A stretch of 64,000 nt of DNA from Macrotis lagotis (taxonomy: Eukaryota; Chordata; Mammalia; Peramelemorphia; Peramelidae): assembly GCF_037893015.1 (NCBI RefSeq), contig NC_133666.1, positions 160,786,490 through 160,850,489 of the forward strand, in the 5' to 3' direction. The notes under the pieces were generated by a model. That model searched no databases. It was not told the origin of the DNA and was given only the letters and a program-made list of their open reading frames with translations. Shown piece by piece: positions 25,174 through 36,394 of this stretch. The position numbers were made by a program, and so were the translations under genes. Numbering within the stretch: position 1 is the stretch's first letter; each line of letters opens with the position of its first letter.

Positions 25174-25189
25174 AAATACTGTCTTTTTT

Positions 25190-25690
25190 ATATCTTTGCC
25201 TTCTCTCACCTCATTTTTCATCCTTTGTCAAAGTCATTAATAAGAAATGTTATGATCCCTTAAGGATCAAAATTAGGTTTGCATAATTATAGACAATTAA
25301 CTCAAAGTAATGATAACTACAATTTAAAACTTGTTTATAGAGATAAATAGATTTAATAAATGAATACCACATTTAAGGGTTTAATAATGAGCTCAGTGTA
25401 ATGAAGTACAATAAAACCCCAGGTTCAAAATAAAAAGAATCAATTACTTTTAAAATTTAAGTCTTATGTGAAAGTATAGGTTTTTAGTCTAGGGTTCATA
25501 GGACACAATCAAGAAACCTAGAAAACTCTGTGTATGATATTCCATTCTGGATTCCATAACTGAAAACATTCAATTTATCATATCTATTTTAATTTTGGGT
25601 ACATCATTTGACATGTTTTAAACTCAGTCTTCTTTTCAGCAAAATATAGGAATTAGGTTACATGACTGTTTTTAAGTAGCACATAAGACA
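25190..25690. other. Unclassified AT-rich DNA
   Basis: No gene or named repeat was seen between the SINE and the L1 3' end. Confidence 0.6.
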
Positions 25691-26852
25691 ACTTTTTTAA
25701 AAAAATAAATGAAGGTTAATAGTCTTTGGTCTTTCCTTAAATTCCACAGTTCTTTCTCTGGATACAGATGGTATTCTCCATCACAGATGTCCTAAAATTG
25801 TCCCTGATTATTACACTGATGGAGTGAGCAAGTCCATTAAGTTTGATTATCACCTCCGCGTTGCTGTTAGGGTGTACAATGTTTTCTGGTTCTGCTCATG
25901 TCTCTCAGCATCAGTTGATACAAATGCTTCCAGGCTTCTGTGAAATCCCATCCCTCCAGGTTTCTAGTTGAGCAATAGTGTTCCATAATGTACATTTATT
26001 ACAATTTGTTCTGCCATTCCGCAGTTGATGGGCATCCCCTCAATTTCCAATTCATTGCTACCACAAACAGAGTTACACTAAATATTTTTGTACAAGTGCT
26101 GACCTCTTCAGGATACATACACAATACAATAAAGGTTGTGCTGGATCAAAAGGTATGCACATTTTTATTGCCCTTTGGGCATAATTCCAAATTGTTCTTC
26201 AGAAAGGCTGGATAAGTTCACAACTCCACTAACAATGAATTAGTGAACCAGATTTCCCATATGCCTTCCAACATTGATCATTGTCCTTTCTGGTCATATT
26301 GGCCAATCTGAGTGTGAAGTGATACCTGAGAGAAGTTTTAATTTGCATTTCTTTATTCAGTAATGATTTGGAGCAATTTTTCATATGATTATAGATAGAT
26401 TTGATTCCCTCATCGGCAAAATGCCTTTGCATATCTTTTGACAATTTGTCAATTGGGGAATAGCCTGTTTTTTTAAAATAAATTTGACTCATTTCTCCAT
26501 ATATATTTTAGAAATGAGACCTTTGTTAGATTCACTAGTTGTAAAAATTGTTTCCCAATTACTCCATTTCTTTTTATCTTAGAGTTTTGTTTATGCAAAA
26601 GTTTTTTTTAATTAATGTAATCACAATTAGCTAGTTTGAATTTATGATGTTCTCTTATCACTTCCTTGCTCATCAATTGTTCCTCTTTTCATAGATCTGA
26701 CAGGAAATCTATTCCTTGTTCTCCTAGTTGGCTTATAATATTGTATTTTATGTCTAAATGTCTAAATGCTGTACTCATGTTGATCTTAAATGTTGGTATG
26801 GGGTGAGAGATGTTGGTCTAATCCCACTTTTGCCATACTAGCATCCAATTTT

Positions 26853-27004
26853 ATTTTTTTTAGGTTTTTGCTAGGCAATGTAGTTAAGTGGCTTGCCCAA
26901 GGCCATACAGCCAGGTTATTATTAAATGCCTGAGGCCGGCTTTGAACTCAGGTATTCCTGACTCCAGGGCTGATTCTCTATCCACTGTGCCACCTAGCTG
27001 CCCT
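26853..27004 (-). mobile_element. WSINE1-type SINE with 10-bp duplication
   Basis: Flanked by ATCCAATTTT at 26843-26852 and 27005-27014, inserted in L1 ORF2 of the host element. Confidence 0.92.
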
Positions 27005-28364
27005 ATCCAATTTTTTTTTAAACTTATTATATAAGAGTGGGTTCTAATCTCAGAAGATGGGATCTTTGGATTTATCAAACAGCAGATTACAATAATCATT
27101 TCCTGCTCTCTCTTTTGCACCTAGTATATTCCACTGATCTACCAATCTATGTCTTAGCCAATACCAGACATTTTTGATGTTTGATGCTTTATAATATAAT
27201 TTGGTTTTCTCTTTTAATCAAATTAGCCAAAGGTTTATCTATTTTATTAGTTTTTTACTGAAACCATCTCTTGGTTTTCTTTATTAGTTCAACAGTTTTA
27301 TTGCTTTAAATTTTATTAATTTCTCCTTTAATTTTTTCAAATTTGTAACTTTATAGTTCACTGGGGTTTTTTAAAATTTGTTAATTTTTTAGTTATATTC
27401 TTAGTTCATTGATTTCCTGTTTCTTTATTCATGTAAGCTTTTAGAGATATAATATATCCCTAATAACTGCTTTGGCTGTATACCATAAGTTTTGGTATGT
27501 TGTCTCATTATTGCCATTGTCTTGAATGAAATTATTAATTCTATCTATAATTTTTATTTGATCCTCTCAGATTCCAGTTAGTTTTAGGTCTATCTCTCCA
27601 TGACCCATTAATGCACATTATTTTTATTTATAATGATTTGAAAAAGAAGTATTCATTATTTCTGCCATTCTGCATTTGATAATGAGGTTTTTATGTCCAA
27701 GGACATGGTCAATTTTTGAGTAGGTGTCATGTACTGCAGAAAAAAAGCTACATTCCTTTTAATCCCTATTTAATTTTCTCCAAAGGTCTATCATGTCTGA
27801 GTTTTCTAACATTCTACTTACCTCCTTAACTTCCTTCTTGTTTCTTTTATGAATAGATTTATGTAATTCTGATAGAGGGAAGTTGAGGTCTCCCAACAGT
27901 AGTATTTTGCTGTCTTTTGTCTTCCTGTTACTTATTCATCTTCTTCTCTAAGAATTTGGATGCTATGCAGCTTGGTACATACATATTTAGGATTTAAATT
28001 GCTTCATTGTGTATTGTACCTTTTAGGAGGATACAATTTCCTTCCTTATCTTTTTTAATGAGATCTCTTTTTGAAGCTGCTTTGTCTGAGATAAGGATTG
28101 TTATCCTTGTCTTTTGCATTTCAGTTGAAGCATAATTTATTCTGCTCCAACTTTTTACCTTTACTCTCTATGTATCTCTTTGCTTCAAATGAGTTTCTTG
28201 TAAATAGCAAATTGTAGCATTCTATTTTTTAATCTACTCTGTTCTCCACTTTCATTTTATGGGACAATTCATCCCATTCATGTACAAAGTTATAATCACT
28301 AACTCTTTATTGTCCTCCATGTTATCTTCCCTTTGATTCTATTTTTCTCCTGTTTTTCACTTCA

Positions 28365-28561
28365 AATGAGAGGCTATTGACTTTAATTTAGAAAAAAAAC
28401 ATCTTACTATGAAATTCTGCTATCTCTTATACTTTAATTTTATTTCTTAAGGATATGATTTCTCTCTCATCACATTCAACTTCGATCAATGTATACCATG
28501 GAGACATTGCAAAGACTAACAGACTGCCTTCTTTGTGTGTGTGTGTGTGTGTGGGGGGGGG
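28365..28561 (+). mobile_element. L1 3'UTR piece in reverse orientation, ending in (GT)n-(G)n
   Basis: 'ggatatgatttctctctcat' to 'actgccttctttgtgtgtg' matches the plus-strand L1 3'UTR at 41.70-41.85 kb, whereas the surrounding L1 is on the minus strand. It ends in (GT)n and a run of G at the position of the L1 G-rich tract, with no poly(A) tail. Confidence 0.65.
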
Positions 28562-28883
28562 TAATCCTTCTATGAGCCAAATCTGATGAGATTAACATTC
28601 AGGCAGTGTTCTCCTCCTTACATTTTCAGTGCTATTGCAATGGGTTCTTTGCACCTCTTCATGTGATGTAATTTAGCAAAGTCAATCAATGCCATTCTTT
28701 TTTTTTAATTTATTTTTTATTCTCATTTTGTACAAATGTTTTTCTTTACATTAATAAAATATACTTGTTTAAAAGTAAACAAAATACCCCTCTCCCATGA
28801 ATATAGATAGACGTGCTTGGGCAAAAAAGTAAAGGGGGGGAGAAAAAAATTAAAATTAAAACAACATAATAGTAATAATTGTA

Positions 28884-29045
28884 GGTATGGCCAGGTGGTA
28901 CAATGGATGAAGCATCAGCCCTGGATCCACGAGCATCCAATCCCATATCCAGCCTCGTAAACCCAATAATCACCAAGCCATGTGACATGCAAGCCACCTG
29001 ATCCCCACTGCCCTGCAAAAACCAAAAAGAAGAAAAAAAAAAGAC
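28884..29045 (+). mobile_element. SINE unit antisense in LINE 3'UTR
   Basis: A diverged WSINE1-like unit ('ggccaggtggtacaatggat', 'aagccacctgatccccactg') with an A-rich tail. Flanking 'atagtaataat' motifs recur before the next unit, so the two may be tandem duplicates or successive insertions. Confidence 0.75.
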
Positions 29046-29074
29046 CCAAAATAAAATAAAATAGTAATAATAGT

Positions 29075-29217
29075 AGGGGTGGCTGGGTGGCAGACAGAGC
29101 ATTGGCCCTTGAGCCAGGAGCACCTGGGTCCAAATCCTGCCCCAGACACCCAATGATCACCCTGCTATGTGGCCCCAGGCAGGCCACCCAACCCCACTTG
29201 CCCTGAACCCTCCCCCA
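29075..29217 (+). mobile_element. Second SINE unit, GC-rich variant
   Basis: WSINE1-like, unusually C-rich ('ggcaggccacccaacccca'), preceded by 'atagtaataatagtagg', a near copy of the flank of the previous unit. Confidence 0.78.
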
Positions 29218-29424
29218 AATAATAATAACAAAAAATGTGTTTCAGTCTTTGTTCCAACACCATCAACTCTGTCGTGAGTGGATCACATTCTTTATGATAA
29301 ATCCATCACAAACGTTAATTCCATATTTTTCCAATGTTGCCATTGCTGATCGCAACTCCCTTCTTTCTTATTTCTCCACTACCATGTACTATATTTTCTC
29401 TCTCCTTTCACTCTGACTCTGCTG

Positions 29425-29577
29425 TACGGTCGCTGAGTGGTACAGCAGACAGATCCCTGGTCCTGGGGCCAAGAAGCCCTGAGCCCCCATACCACCCCTT
29501 AGGCCCAGAATCCACCTGGCCCTATGGTCCTGGGCAGGTCATCCAATCCCAGCCCCTTGCAAGAAGTAAAAAAAGAA
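29425..29577 (+). mobile_element. Third SINE unit, shared with LINE copy 2
   Basis: A GC-rich WSINE1-like unit lying antisense in the 3'UTR. It sits at the position equivalent to the SINE at 60010-60155 in LINE copy 2: upstream both have 'actctg' followed by a 'gctgt' junction, and downstream both have 'aaaaaagaaaat'. LINE copy 3 lacks it at the equivalent place (about 34340). Confidence 0.78.
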
Positions 29578-30433
29578 AATGTGTTATATCTGACCACTGT
29601 CCCCCCATGGTCCATCCTCTTCTCCTTTATTCACATCCCCACCCCTCCCCCCTGCTCCCCCCTCCTTCTTGCTCCAGTTGTCTGTACCCCATTGAGAATA
29701 TTTGCTGTTTCCTCTCCTAGCCACCTCTGATGAGAGCAAAGTTTCCCTCATTCCCCCTTGCCTCCCCCCTTCCACATCATTGCAATAGCTCATTGTAATA
29801 AAACAAATCTTATTATGTGAAATAGCTTGGACTATTCCCCCTCTCCTTTTTCTTTCTTCCATTCCATCTCCCTTTTTTTCTTATTGACTCCATTTTTACA
29901 CCATATTTTATCTTCGAATTCAGCTTTCTCCTGTGCTTCAACTATAAAAGCTCCCTCTACCTGCTCTATTAACTGAGATGGTTCATATGAATATTATCAG
30001 TATCATTTTTCTATACATGCAGTTCATCCTCATTAAGTCCCTCATATTTCCCCCCTCTCCTCCAATCTCCATGCTTCACCTGAGTCCTGTATCTGAAGAT
30101 CAAACCTTCAGTTCAGCTCTGGCCATTCCAAAAGGAACCTTTGAAATTCCCCTGGATCATTGAAAGTCCATCTTTTCCCTGGAAGAGGACATTCAGCCTT
30201 GCTGGGTAGTTCATTCTTGGCTGCATTCTAAGCTCCTTTGCCTTCCGGTATATTGTATTCCAAGCCCTACGAGCTTCCAATGTAGCTGCTGCTAAGTCCT
30301 GTGTGATCCTGACTGCAGCTCCACGATATTTGAACTGTGTCTTTCTGGCTGCTTGTAATATTTTCTCTTTGACTTGGGAGTTCTGGAACTTGGCTATAAT
30401 ATTCCTAGGGGTTGGTTATTTGGGATCTCTTTC

Positions 30434-30634
30434 TCAGGGGGATCGGTGAATTCTCTCCATTTCTATTTTGCCCTCTGCTTCTAGAATATCAGGGCAATTT
30501 TCCTGCAGTAATTCTTTGAAAATGATGTCAAGGCTCTTTTCCTGATCATGACTTTCAGGTATTCCAATAATTTTCAAATTATCTTTCCTAAGTCTGTTTT
30601 CCATATCAGTTGTTTTTTCAATGAGATATTTCAC
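30434..30634 (-). pseudogene. LINE ORF1 RRM-like part, downstream of frameshift
   Basis: The 66-codon frame includes the conserved ENRLRKDNLKIIGIPESHDQ-type block and ELLQENCPDILE, characteristic of the L1 ORF1p RRM domain. It is the continuation of the 209-codon frame in a different phase. The copies at 61028-61219 and 34888-35115 align with it. Confidence 0.8.
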
Positions 30635-30650
30635 ATTTTCTTCTAATTTT

Positions 30651-31280
30651 TCATTTTTTTTGGTTTTGAAGTATTAATTCCTGGTTTCTGGTAAATTCAT
30701 CAATCTCCCTGAATTCTATTCTTTGTCTGAAGGATTTATTCTCCTCAGAGAGTTTTCTTATCTCTTTTTCCATCTGGCCAATTTTGCTTTTTAAAGCATT
30801 CTTCTCCTCAATAACTTTTTGAACTGTTTTATCCATTTGACCTAAGCTGGTTTTTAGCATGCTATTTCCTTCAGCATTTTTTTGGATTTCCTTGACTAAG
30901 CTGCTGACTTCATTTTCATGTTTTTCCTGCATCTCTCTCCTTTCTTTTCCCAGTTTTTCTTCCAACTCCCTCATTTGATTTTCAAAGTCTTTTTTGAGCT
31001 CTATCATAGCCTGAGCCCAATTTCTGTTTTTCTTGGAGTCTTTAGATGCAGGAGCTTGTGCTTCCTCATCTTCAGACTGAGTATTTTGATCCTTCTTGGG
31101 CTCATTTGCAAAATATTTCTCAATGGTCTTCCTCTTGTTTCTTTGTTCATTTTCCCAACCTAAGCCTGTTTTTTGGGGGTGCTTCCTGAGTTTTTGGGAC
31201 ACTCCCACAAGGGTCTCAGTGTGTGAGGTTCTGTCCTCCCTCCTGGTCTGTGAATGACCATAAGCACCCCCCTCTGCCAC
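30651..31280 (-). pseudogene. LINE ORF1 N-terminal half (disordered and coiled-coil), frameshifted
   Basis: A 209-codon open frame encodes an ORF1p-like RNA-binding chaperone of the LINE particle. The N-terminal 70 residues are polar and charged. Residues about 90-205 form a long heptad-rich coiled coil (KKDFENQMRELEEKLGKE, then VQKVIEEKNALKSKIGQM), as expected for the trimerising region of L1 ORF1p. The frame ends at TGA after an A8 run at about 30653-30661. One base shift there would enter the RRM-like block at 30434-30634 (NRLRKDNLKIIGIPESH), so a homopolymer indel has split the gene. The C-terminal domain can be traced to about 30100. Confidence 0.8.
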
Positions 31281-32270
31281 GGGGCTGAGGTGGGGGGGGC
31301 CCTGCTGTTCTATGGGGGAGCCTAGACTGCAATCAGGATTTGAATGTGGTCAGAGCTCCAGAGTCCTGTTCCAGGGACAGAGGACAGAGCTCTGCAGTCT
31401 CTCTTCACTCCCCTCCCCTCCCTCAGCTCAATGGGCTCATGCCCTGGGGGCTCCTGCTTACCAGCTCCACCTGCTTCTGTTTCTGGGTCTAGACTGCCAA
31501 AAGACCAGGCTGCTGGCTGTGTGCCCTGAGGGCTGGGCTCCACATTCTCACTCTGGCAGAGGTCCCCCGATGTTCCCCCACTTTGTGCCGGTGCTCCCCA
31601 GGGTACAACTCAGGAGACTCCCCCATTGCTGTGAGCCTCGGCTCCCAGCTCCCTGGGGCTGCCTCCTGGAGGTTGAAGTTCTTTGCTCTGGCGCCACCCT
31701 TTTGGCAGGCAGCCCCTCCAGCCCCGGGGAGCAGAGCCCTTCTGCTCTTCTCCAGGTTACCTTGAGTAGGAGAACTGCCTCACTGGGTCCCTTTGTGGGT
31801 TCTGTCTCTCGAAAGTTTAGTTAGAGTCCTTAGTTAATGAGTTTATATCAGAGAGCTCCTAAGACTCGATCCCTTCATGTGGTCCATCTTGGCTCCACCC
31901 TAATCAATGCCATTCTTCCATCTTTCTACTGTCCCTCCTTTTTAAGGAGAAATTATTTTTAAAACATTCTGAATCAAGGAAAAGTCTTAAGTGTCCATTA
32001 CTTCTAGCTAAGTATATTTTCTCAAATAGTGTTGCAATTCTCAAGAGTTATGAGAATCTTTCTCTCAGGTAGAGTTAGAGTCTCATCTTCTTGGATAACA
32101 TTTTTTCCTTTTCCTTTTTTTTACCTTTTCATGTATCTCTTGAATCTCCATTTTAAAGCCCATATTTTTATTTAACTTTGGTCTTTTCATGAGTAAACCT
32201 TGAAAATCTGCTATTTTGTTAAATGGTTATCTTTTCTCCTGGAAGAGCAGGCTCAGGTTTGCCAGATAGT

Positions 32271-33097
32271 AAATACTTTTTTTAAAAAGATTTTACTTAT
32301 TTTGAGTTCTAACATTTTCCTCCCAATCTTCTCCCCCCCCCCAATAGAAGGCAGTCTGTTAATCTTTACAATGTTTCCATGGAATACATTGATCGAAGTT
32401 GAATGTGATGAGAGAGAAATTATATTCTTAAGGAAGAAAATAGAGTATAACAGATAGCAGAATTACATAGTAAGATAACAGATTTTTTTTTCTATATTAA
32501 AAGTAAGTCTTTGGTCTTTGTTTATACTCCACAAATCTTTCTCTGGATACAGATGCTATTCTTCATCATTGATACCCCCAAATTTTCCATGATCATTGCA
32601 TGATCATGGAATGAGCAAGTCCATCAAGGTAGGTCATCACCCCCCATGTTGCTGTTAGGGTGTGCAATGTTTTTCTGGTTCTCCTCATCTTGCTCAGCAT
32701 CAGTTCATGCAAACCCTTCCAGGATTTCCTGAATTCCCATCTCTCCAATAATGTTCCAAAATATGCATATACCACAGTTTGTTAAACCATTCTCAAATTG
32801 AAGGACATTTTCTTAATTTCCAATTTATTTGCCACCACAAACAGGGCTGCTGTGAATATTTTTGTACAAGTGATGTTTTTTCCCTTTTTTTCATAATTTC
32901 CTCAAGGTATAGTCCCAGTAGTGGTATTGCTGGATCAAAGGGTATGCACATTTTTGCTACCCTTTGGGCAAAATTCCAAATTTCCTTCCAGAAAGTTTGA
33001 TGAGTTCACAGTTCCACCAACAATGTGTTAGTGACCCAGTTTTCCCACATCCCTTACAACACTGCATTGTCTTGTTGAGTCATATTGGCCAGTGTGA
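32271..33097 (-). mobile_element. 5'-truncated L1 3' end nested in older L1 ORF1
   Basis: L1 3'UTR and ORF2 C-terminal sequence, about 830 bp, interrupts ORF1 of the host L1, whose sequence continues on both sides. A short repeat, AGATAGT (32264-32270 and about 33098-33104), marks the junctions. Confidence 0.75.
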
Positions 33098-33628
33098 GAT
33101 AGTCATATAGTGAATTCTTGGCTGCAATCCAAGCTACCTTGCTGTTCAAAATATCATATTCCAGGGCCTTCAACCCTGTAATGTTGAGGAAATCAGTTCC
33201 TGTGTAATCCTTACTGTGGCTTCTTTATATTTAAATTGTTCCTTTCTGTTTGATTGCAGTATTTTTGCTTTCATCTGATATTTCTGGAATTTGGCCACAC
33301 ATTCCTTGGTGTTTTTGATTTGGGATCACTTGCAGTAGGGGATTGATGTTTTCTTTTATAACTATTTTGCCCCCTGGTTCCATGATAGCAGGACAATTCA
33401 CTTTCAATATATCCTGAAGTATAGAGTACAGACATTTGTTCTTTACTCTCCTCAATGTTTTCTAAAAGCCTAGTGATTCTTAAATTGTCTCTCCTGGATC
33501 TATTCTCCAGCTCCATTGTTTGCCATGAGGTATTTTACATTTTCCTCTATTTTTTAATATTTTTGTTTTTGTTTAACAAATTCTTGTTGTCTCATGAAGT
33601 CAGTAGCTTCTACAGATTCCAATCTTTT

Positions 33629-33635
33629 TTAATTT

Positions 33636-33670
<35 letters not shown>

Positions 33671-33827
33671 TTTTTGTAGGGGTTTTTTTTTTCAAGGAAA
33701 TGGGGTTAAGTGGCTTGTCCAAGGCCACACAGCTAGGTAATTATTAAGTGTCAGAGGCCGGATTTGAACTCAAGTACACCTGACTCCAAGGCCAGTGCTC
33801 TATCCACTGTGCCACCTAGCCTCCCCC
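33629..33827 (-). mobile_element. WSINE1-type SINE with (TTTA)n tail
   Basis: Complete minus-strand SINE. Its A-rich tail has become an eight- to nine-unit TTTA microsatellite at about 33637-33673. The host L1 ORF1 continues on both sides (atctttt junction repeat). Confidence 0.92.
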
Positions 33828-34089
33828 TATCTTTTGTTAGATAAGAATTTTCTCCATTTACCTTTTGAGACTCTTTTTACAGTGTATCAATTCTCTATTT
33901 GAAGTTTTCTTTTTGTCCAATTGTGGTTTTGAGAGAATTATTTTCTTTTTGCACTTCCCCAATTGTATTTTTGTTTTCTTCTTGTTTCAAGATGATTATT
34001 TTCTCTTGCAAACTGTTAAATGTCTCTTGTATTTTTCCCCAAATTTTCCAATTGATTTTTTCTAGTTTATTTATACAATAATCTTGTTA

Positions 34090-36394
34090 TGAGAATAAAT
34101 ATTTATCCCCCCCCCCAAAAAAAAATGATGAGAAATCTCAAAAATAGTGAGAGAGAAAAAATGTACTTCAGTCGGTGTTCAGATTCCAGTGGCTCTGCTT
34201 CTGGGATGAGTTGCCTTCTTTGATATAAATCCACCAAAAAAAGTAGCTTCAATATTTTTCCCACAGTTGCTATTACAAGCTATATTTTTTCCACTCTATT
34301 CCTTCATATTCTCTCTCCTTTTAACTTGTCCCTGTTCAAAATTATGCTGCATCTGAGTACCTTATTCTGCAATCATCCCTCTCTTCTATCACCTATTCCC
34401 CCCTTCCCTCCCTCATTTCCCCTTAATCCATCCCTTTCTCATTTTCTCTAGGGTAAGATAGATTTATGTATCTTATTAAGTAATGAGAAAGTTCATATGA
34501 GTTATCAGTATCTTCTTCCCATGCAAGAATCCAGTTTATCATCATTATGTTCCTCATACTTAGTTCTTCCCATCTGCCCTCTCTATGGTTCACCTGAGCC
34601 CTGTACTTTGAGATCAAACTTTCTGTTCAGCTCTGATTATTTCAATAGGTAAATTGGAAAGTCCTCTGTTTCAATGAAAGTCCATCATTTCGCCTGAAGG
34701 AGGATGCTCAGCTTCATTGAGCAGTTGATTCTCAGTTGTAAACCAAGATCTTTTGCCTTCCAGAATATCTTATTCCAAGACCTACTAGCCCTTAATGTAA
34801 TCCTGAGAATAGAGGCACAGTAGTTGAATTGTAAGTTTCTGGCTGTTTTTAGTATTTTCTAATTGACTTGTGAGTTTTGGAATTTGGCTATAATATTCCT
34901 GGTAGTTTTTCTTTTGGTATCTCTTTCAGGAAGTGATTGCTAATGCCTTCAATTTCTATTTTACCCTCTGCTTCTAGAATCTCAGGGCAATTTTGCTCTA
35001 TTATTTCCTGTAAAATGAAGTCTAGGCTCTTTTCCTGGTCATGATTTTCAAGTAGACCAATAATTTTAAAATTATCTCTCCTGTGTTTCTTTTCGTGTTC
35101 ATTTGTTTTGTTCAATCACATAATTTACATTTTCTTCTAAGTTTTGGTTCTTTTGGTATTGTTTTATTGTCTCATGATTCCTTGCAAAGTCATTGGCTTC
35201 CTTTAGTTCCATTCTGCATTTGAAGGAGATATTTTCTTCAGAGAGCGTTTTTATCTCTTTTTCCACCTAGTCAGTTCTGCTTTTTAAGCCCTTGTTTTCC
35301 TCATTTGCCTTTTGTGTTGCTTTTCCAATCTGGCCTAAACTGCTTATTAACATATTATTTTTTCAGTATTTTTTGTATGTCTTTCACTAAACTGCTGATG
35401 TGGTTTTTATGATGTATCTGCTTCACTCTGATTTCTCCCCCCCCACCAATTTTTCATCTACCTCCCTTAATTGCTTTTCAAAGTCTTTTTTTTTGAGCTC
35501 ATCCATAGCCTGAGCCCATTTTCTATTTCTCTTGGAGATTTGGGGTACAGAACCTTCAATTGTGTCATCTTCTGAATCTTCTATGGAGCCAAATTAATTT
35601 TCTATGATCAGCTTTTTATTTTTCTTTTTTTTTGCTCATTTCATCAACCTATGACTGATTTACCACACTTCAAAGGCTTTTCAGGGTGGGGGGAGGTTGG
35701 GGTCAATTCACAGGGCCCTTAATTCCCCCAAGAACTTATGAGAGGCTCTGATTGTTCTCTTTCCTGTGCTTTGGTATGTGGGTGACCACAGGCCCTCCCC
35801 TCTGCACTGGAGCTGTAAGGAAGGTCCTCTATGGTCATATGGGGGATTTGAGTGTGGACAAATAGCCAGGTCTTGCCCCAGGGAGAGCAGAGTGACCTTT
35901 GTAGTCTCCCATAACCCCCTTACTACCTATGGAATGCACACTGGAGTTATAGGTTGACTTCCCCAATTCCTGCTGCAGGTTCTCACCACAGGGAAAGTTT
36001 GAGGCTTGCACTTGCTCCACACTCACTTTGGTACAGGAGAGTTCTCTCACCATCCCTTCAAGCTGTTCCCGGTGATCCCTGGGCCAAGAAGACTGGAAAC
36101 TGCCCCCACGGTCATGGACCCAGGTGCCCCCAGAGATCTATAAACCTGGCTACTGTTTTGTGGCTGTGGCAGTGCTCACAACAACAACTTTTTCCAAACC
36201 CCAGTCCTGGTGAAACAGACCTTTTCTGTGGAACTTCTAAGTTTTCTTGGACTGGGAATTTGTATCACTCAGTCATTATGAGGGTTCTGACCCTCTACAT
36301 TTTGTCTAGAATCATATTTTGAAGTCTTTTGGAATTTTGGTGGGAATGAGTTTCCAGGAATTCCTTCCATCATGCAGCCATCCTGGCTCCCTCC
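34090..36394 (-). mobile_element. ORF1-only LINE (HAL1-like), copy 3
   Basis: On the minus strand, a 5' end near 36394 ('gggagccaggatggctgcat') is followed by a GC-rich 5'UTR, ORF1 with coiled coil and an RRM block (34888-35115, RRDNFKIIGLLENHDQ), then directly by a 3'UTR related to copies 1 and 2. No ORF2 sequence is present and the SINE seen in the other two copies is absent. The 3' boundary is not clean and no convincing target duplication was found. It is inserted in the 5' region of the older L1, which continues at 36395. Confidence 0.72.

Larger units (their letters stand above)
28700..31901 (-). mobile_element. ORF1-only LINE (HAL1-like), copy 1, with 16-bp duplication
   Basis: The element is flanked by the perfect repeat AATCAATGCCATTCTT at 28684-28699 and 31902-31917. 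On the minus strand it has a GC-rich 5'UTR (about 31290-31901), an ORF1 (31280 down to about 30100), then a 3'UTR of about 1.4 kb ending in poly(A) (poly(T) at 28700). No endonuclease or RT sequence lies between ORF1 and the 3' end, unlike an ordinary L1. The target duplication shows that this is one insertion event. Three SINE-like units lie antisense in the 3'UTR. Confidence 0.85.

Noticed and set aside
29334..29730. 128-codon plus-strand open frame
   Set aside because: It overlaps an antisense SINE in a LINE 3'UTR, so coding is not supported.
31312..31824. 170-codon plus-strand open frame rich in Pro, Ser and Leu
   Set aside because: It is the antisense of the GC-rich LINE 5'UTR; long frames arise there by composition, and overlapping frames exist on the other strand too.
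33637..33673. Short direct repeats (TTTA)n as a possible CRISPR-like array
   Set aside because: It is a microsatellite tail of a SINE in a mammalian genome; there are no spacers. No CRISPR array exists in the window.
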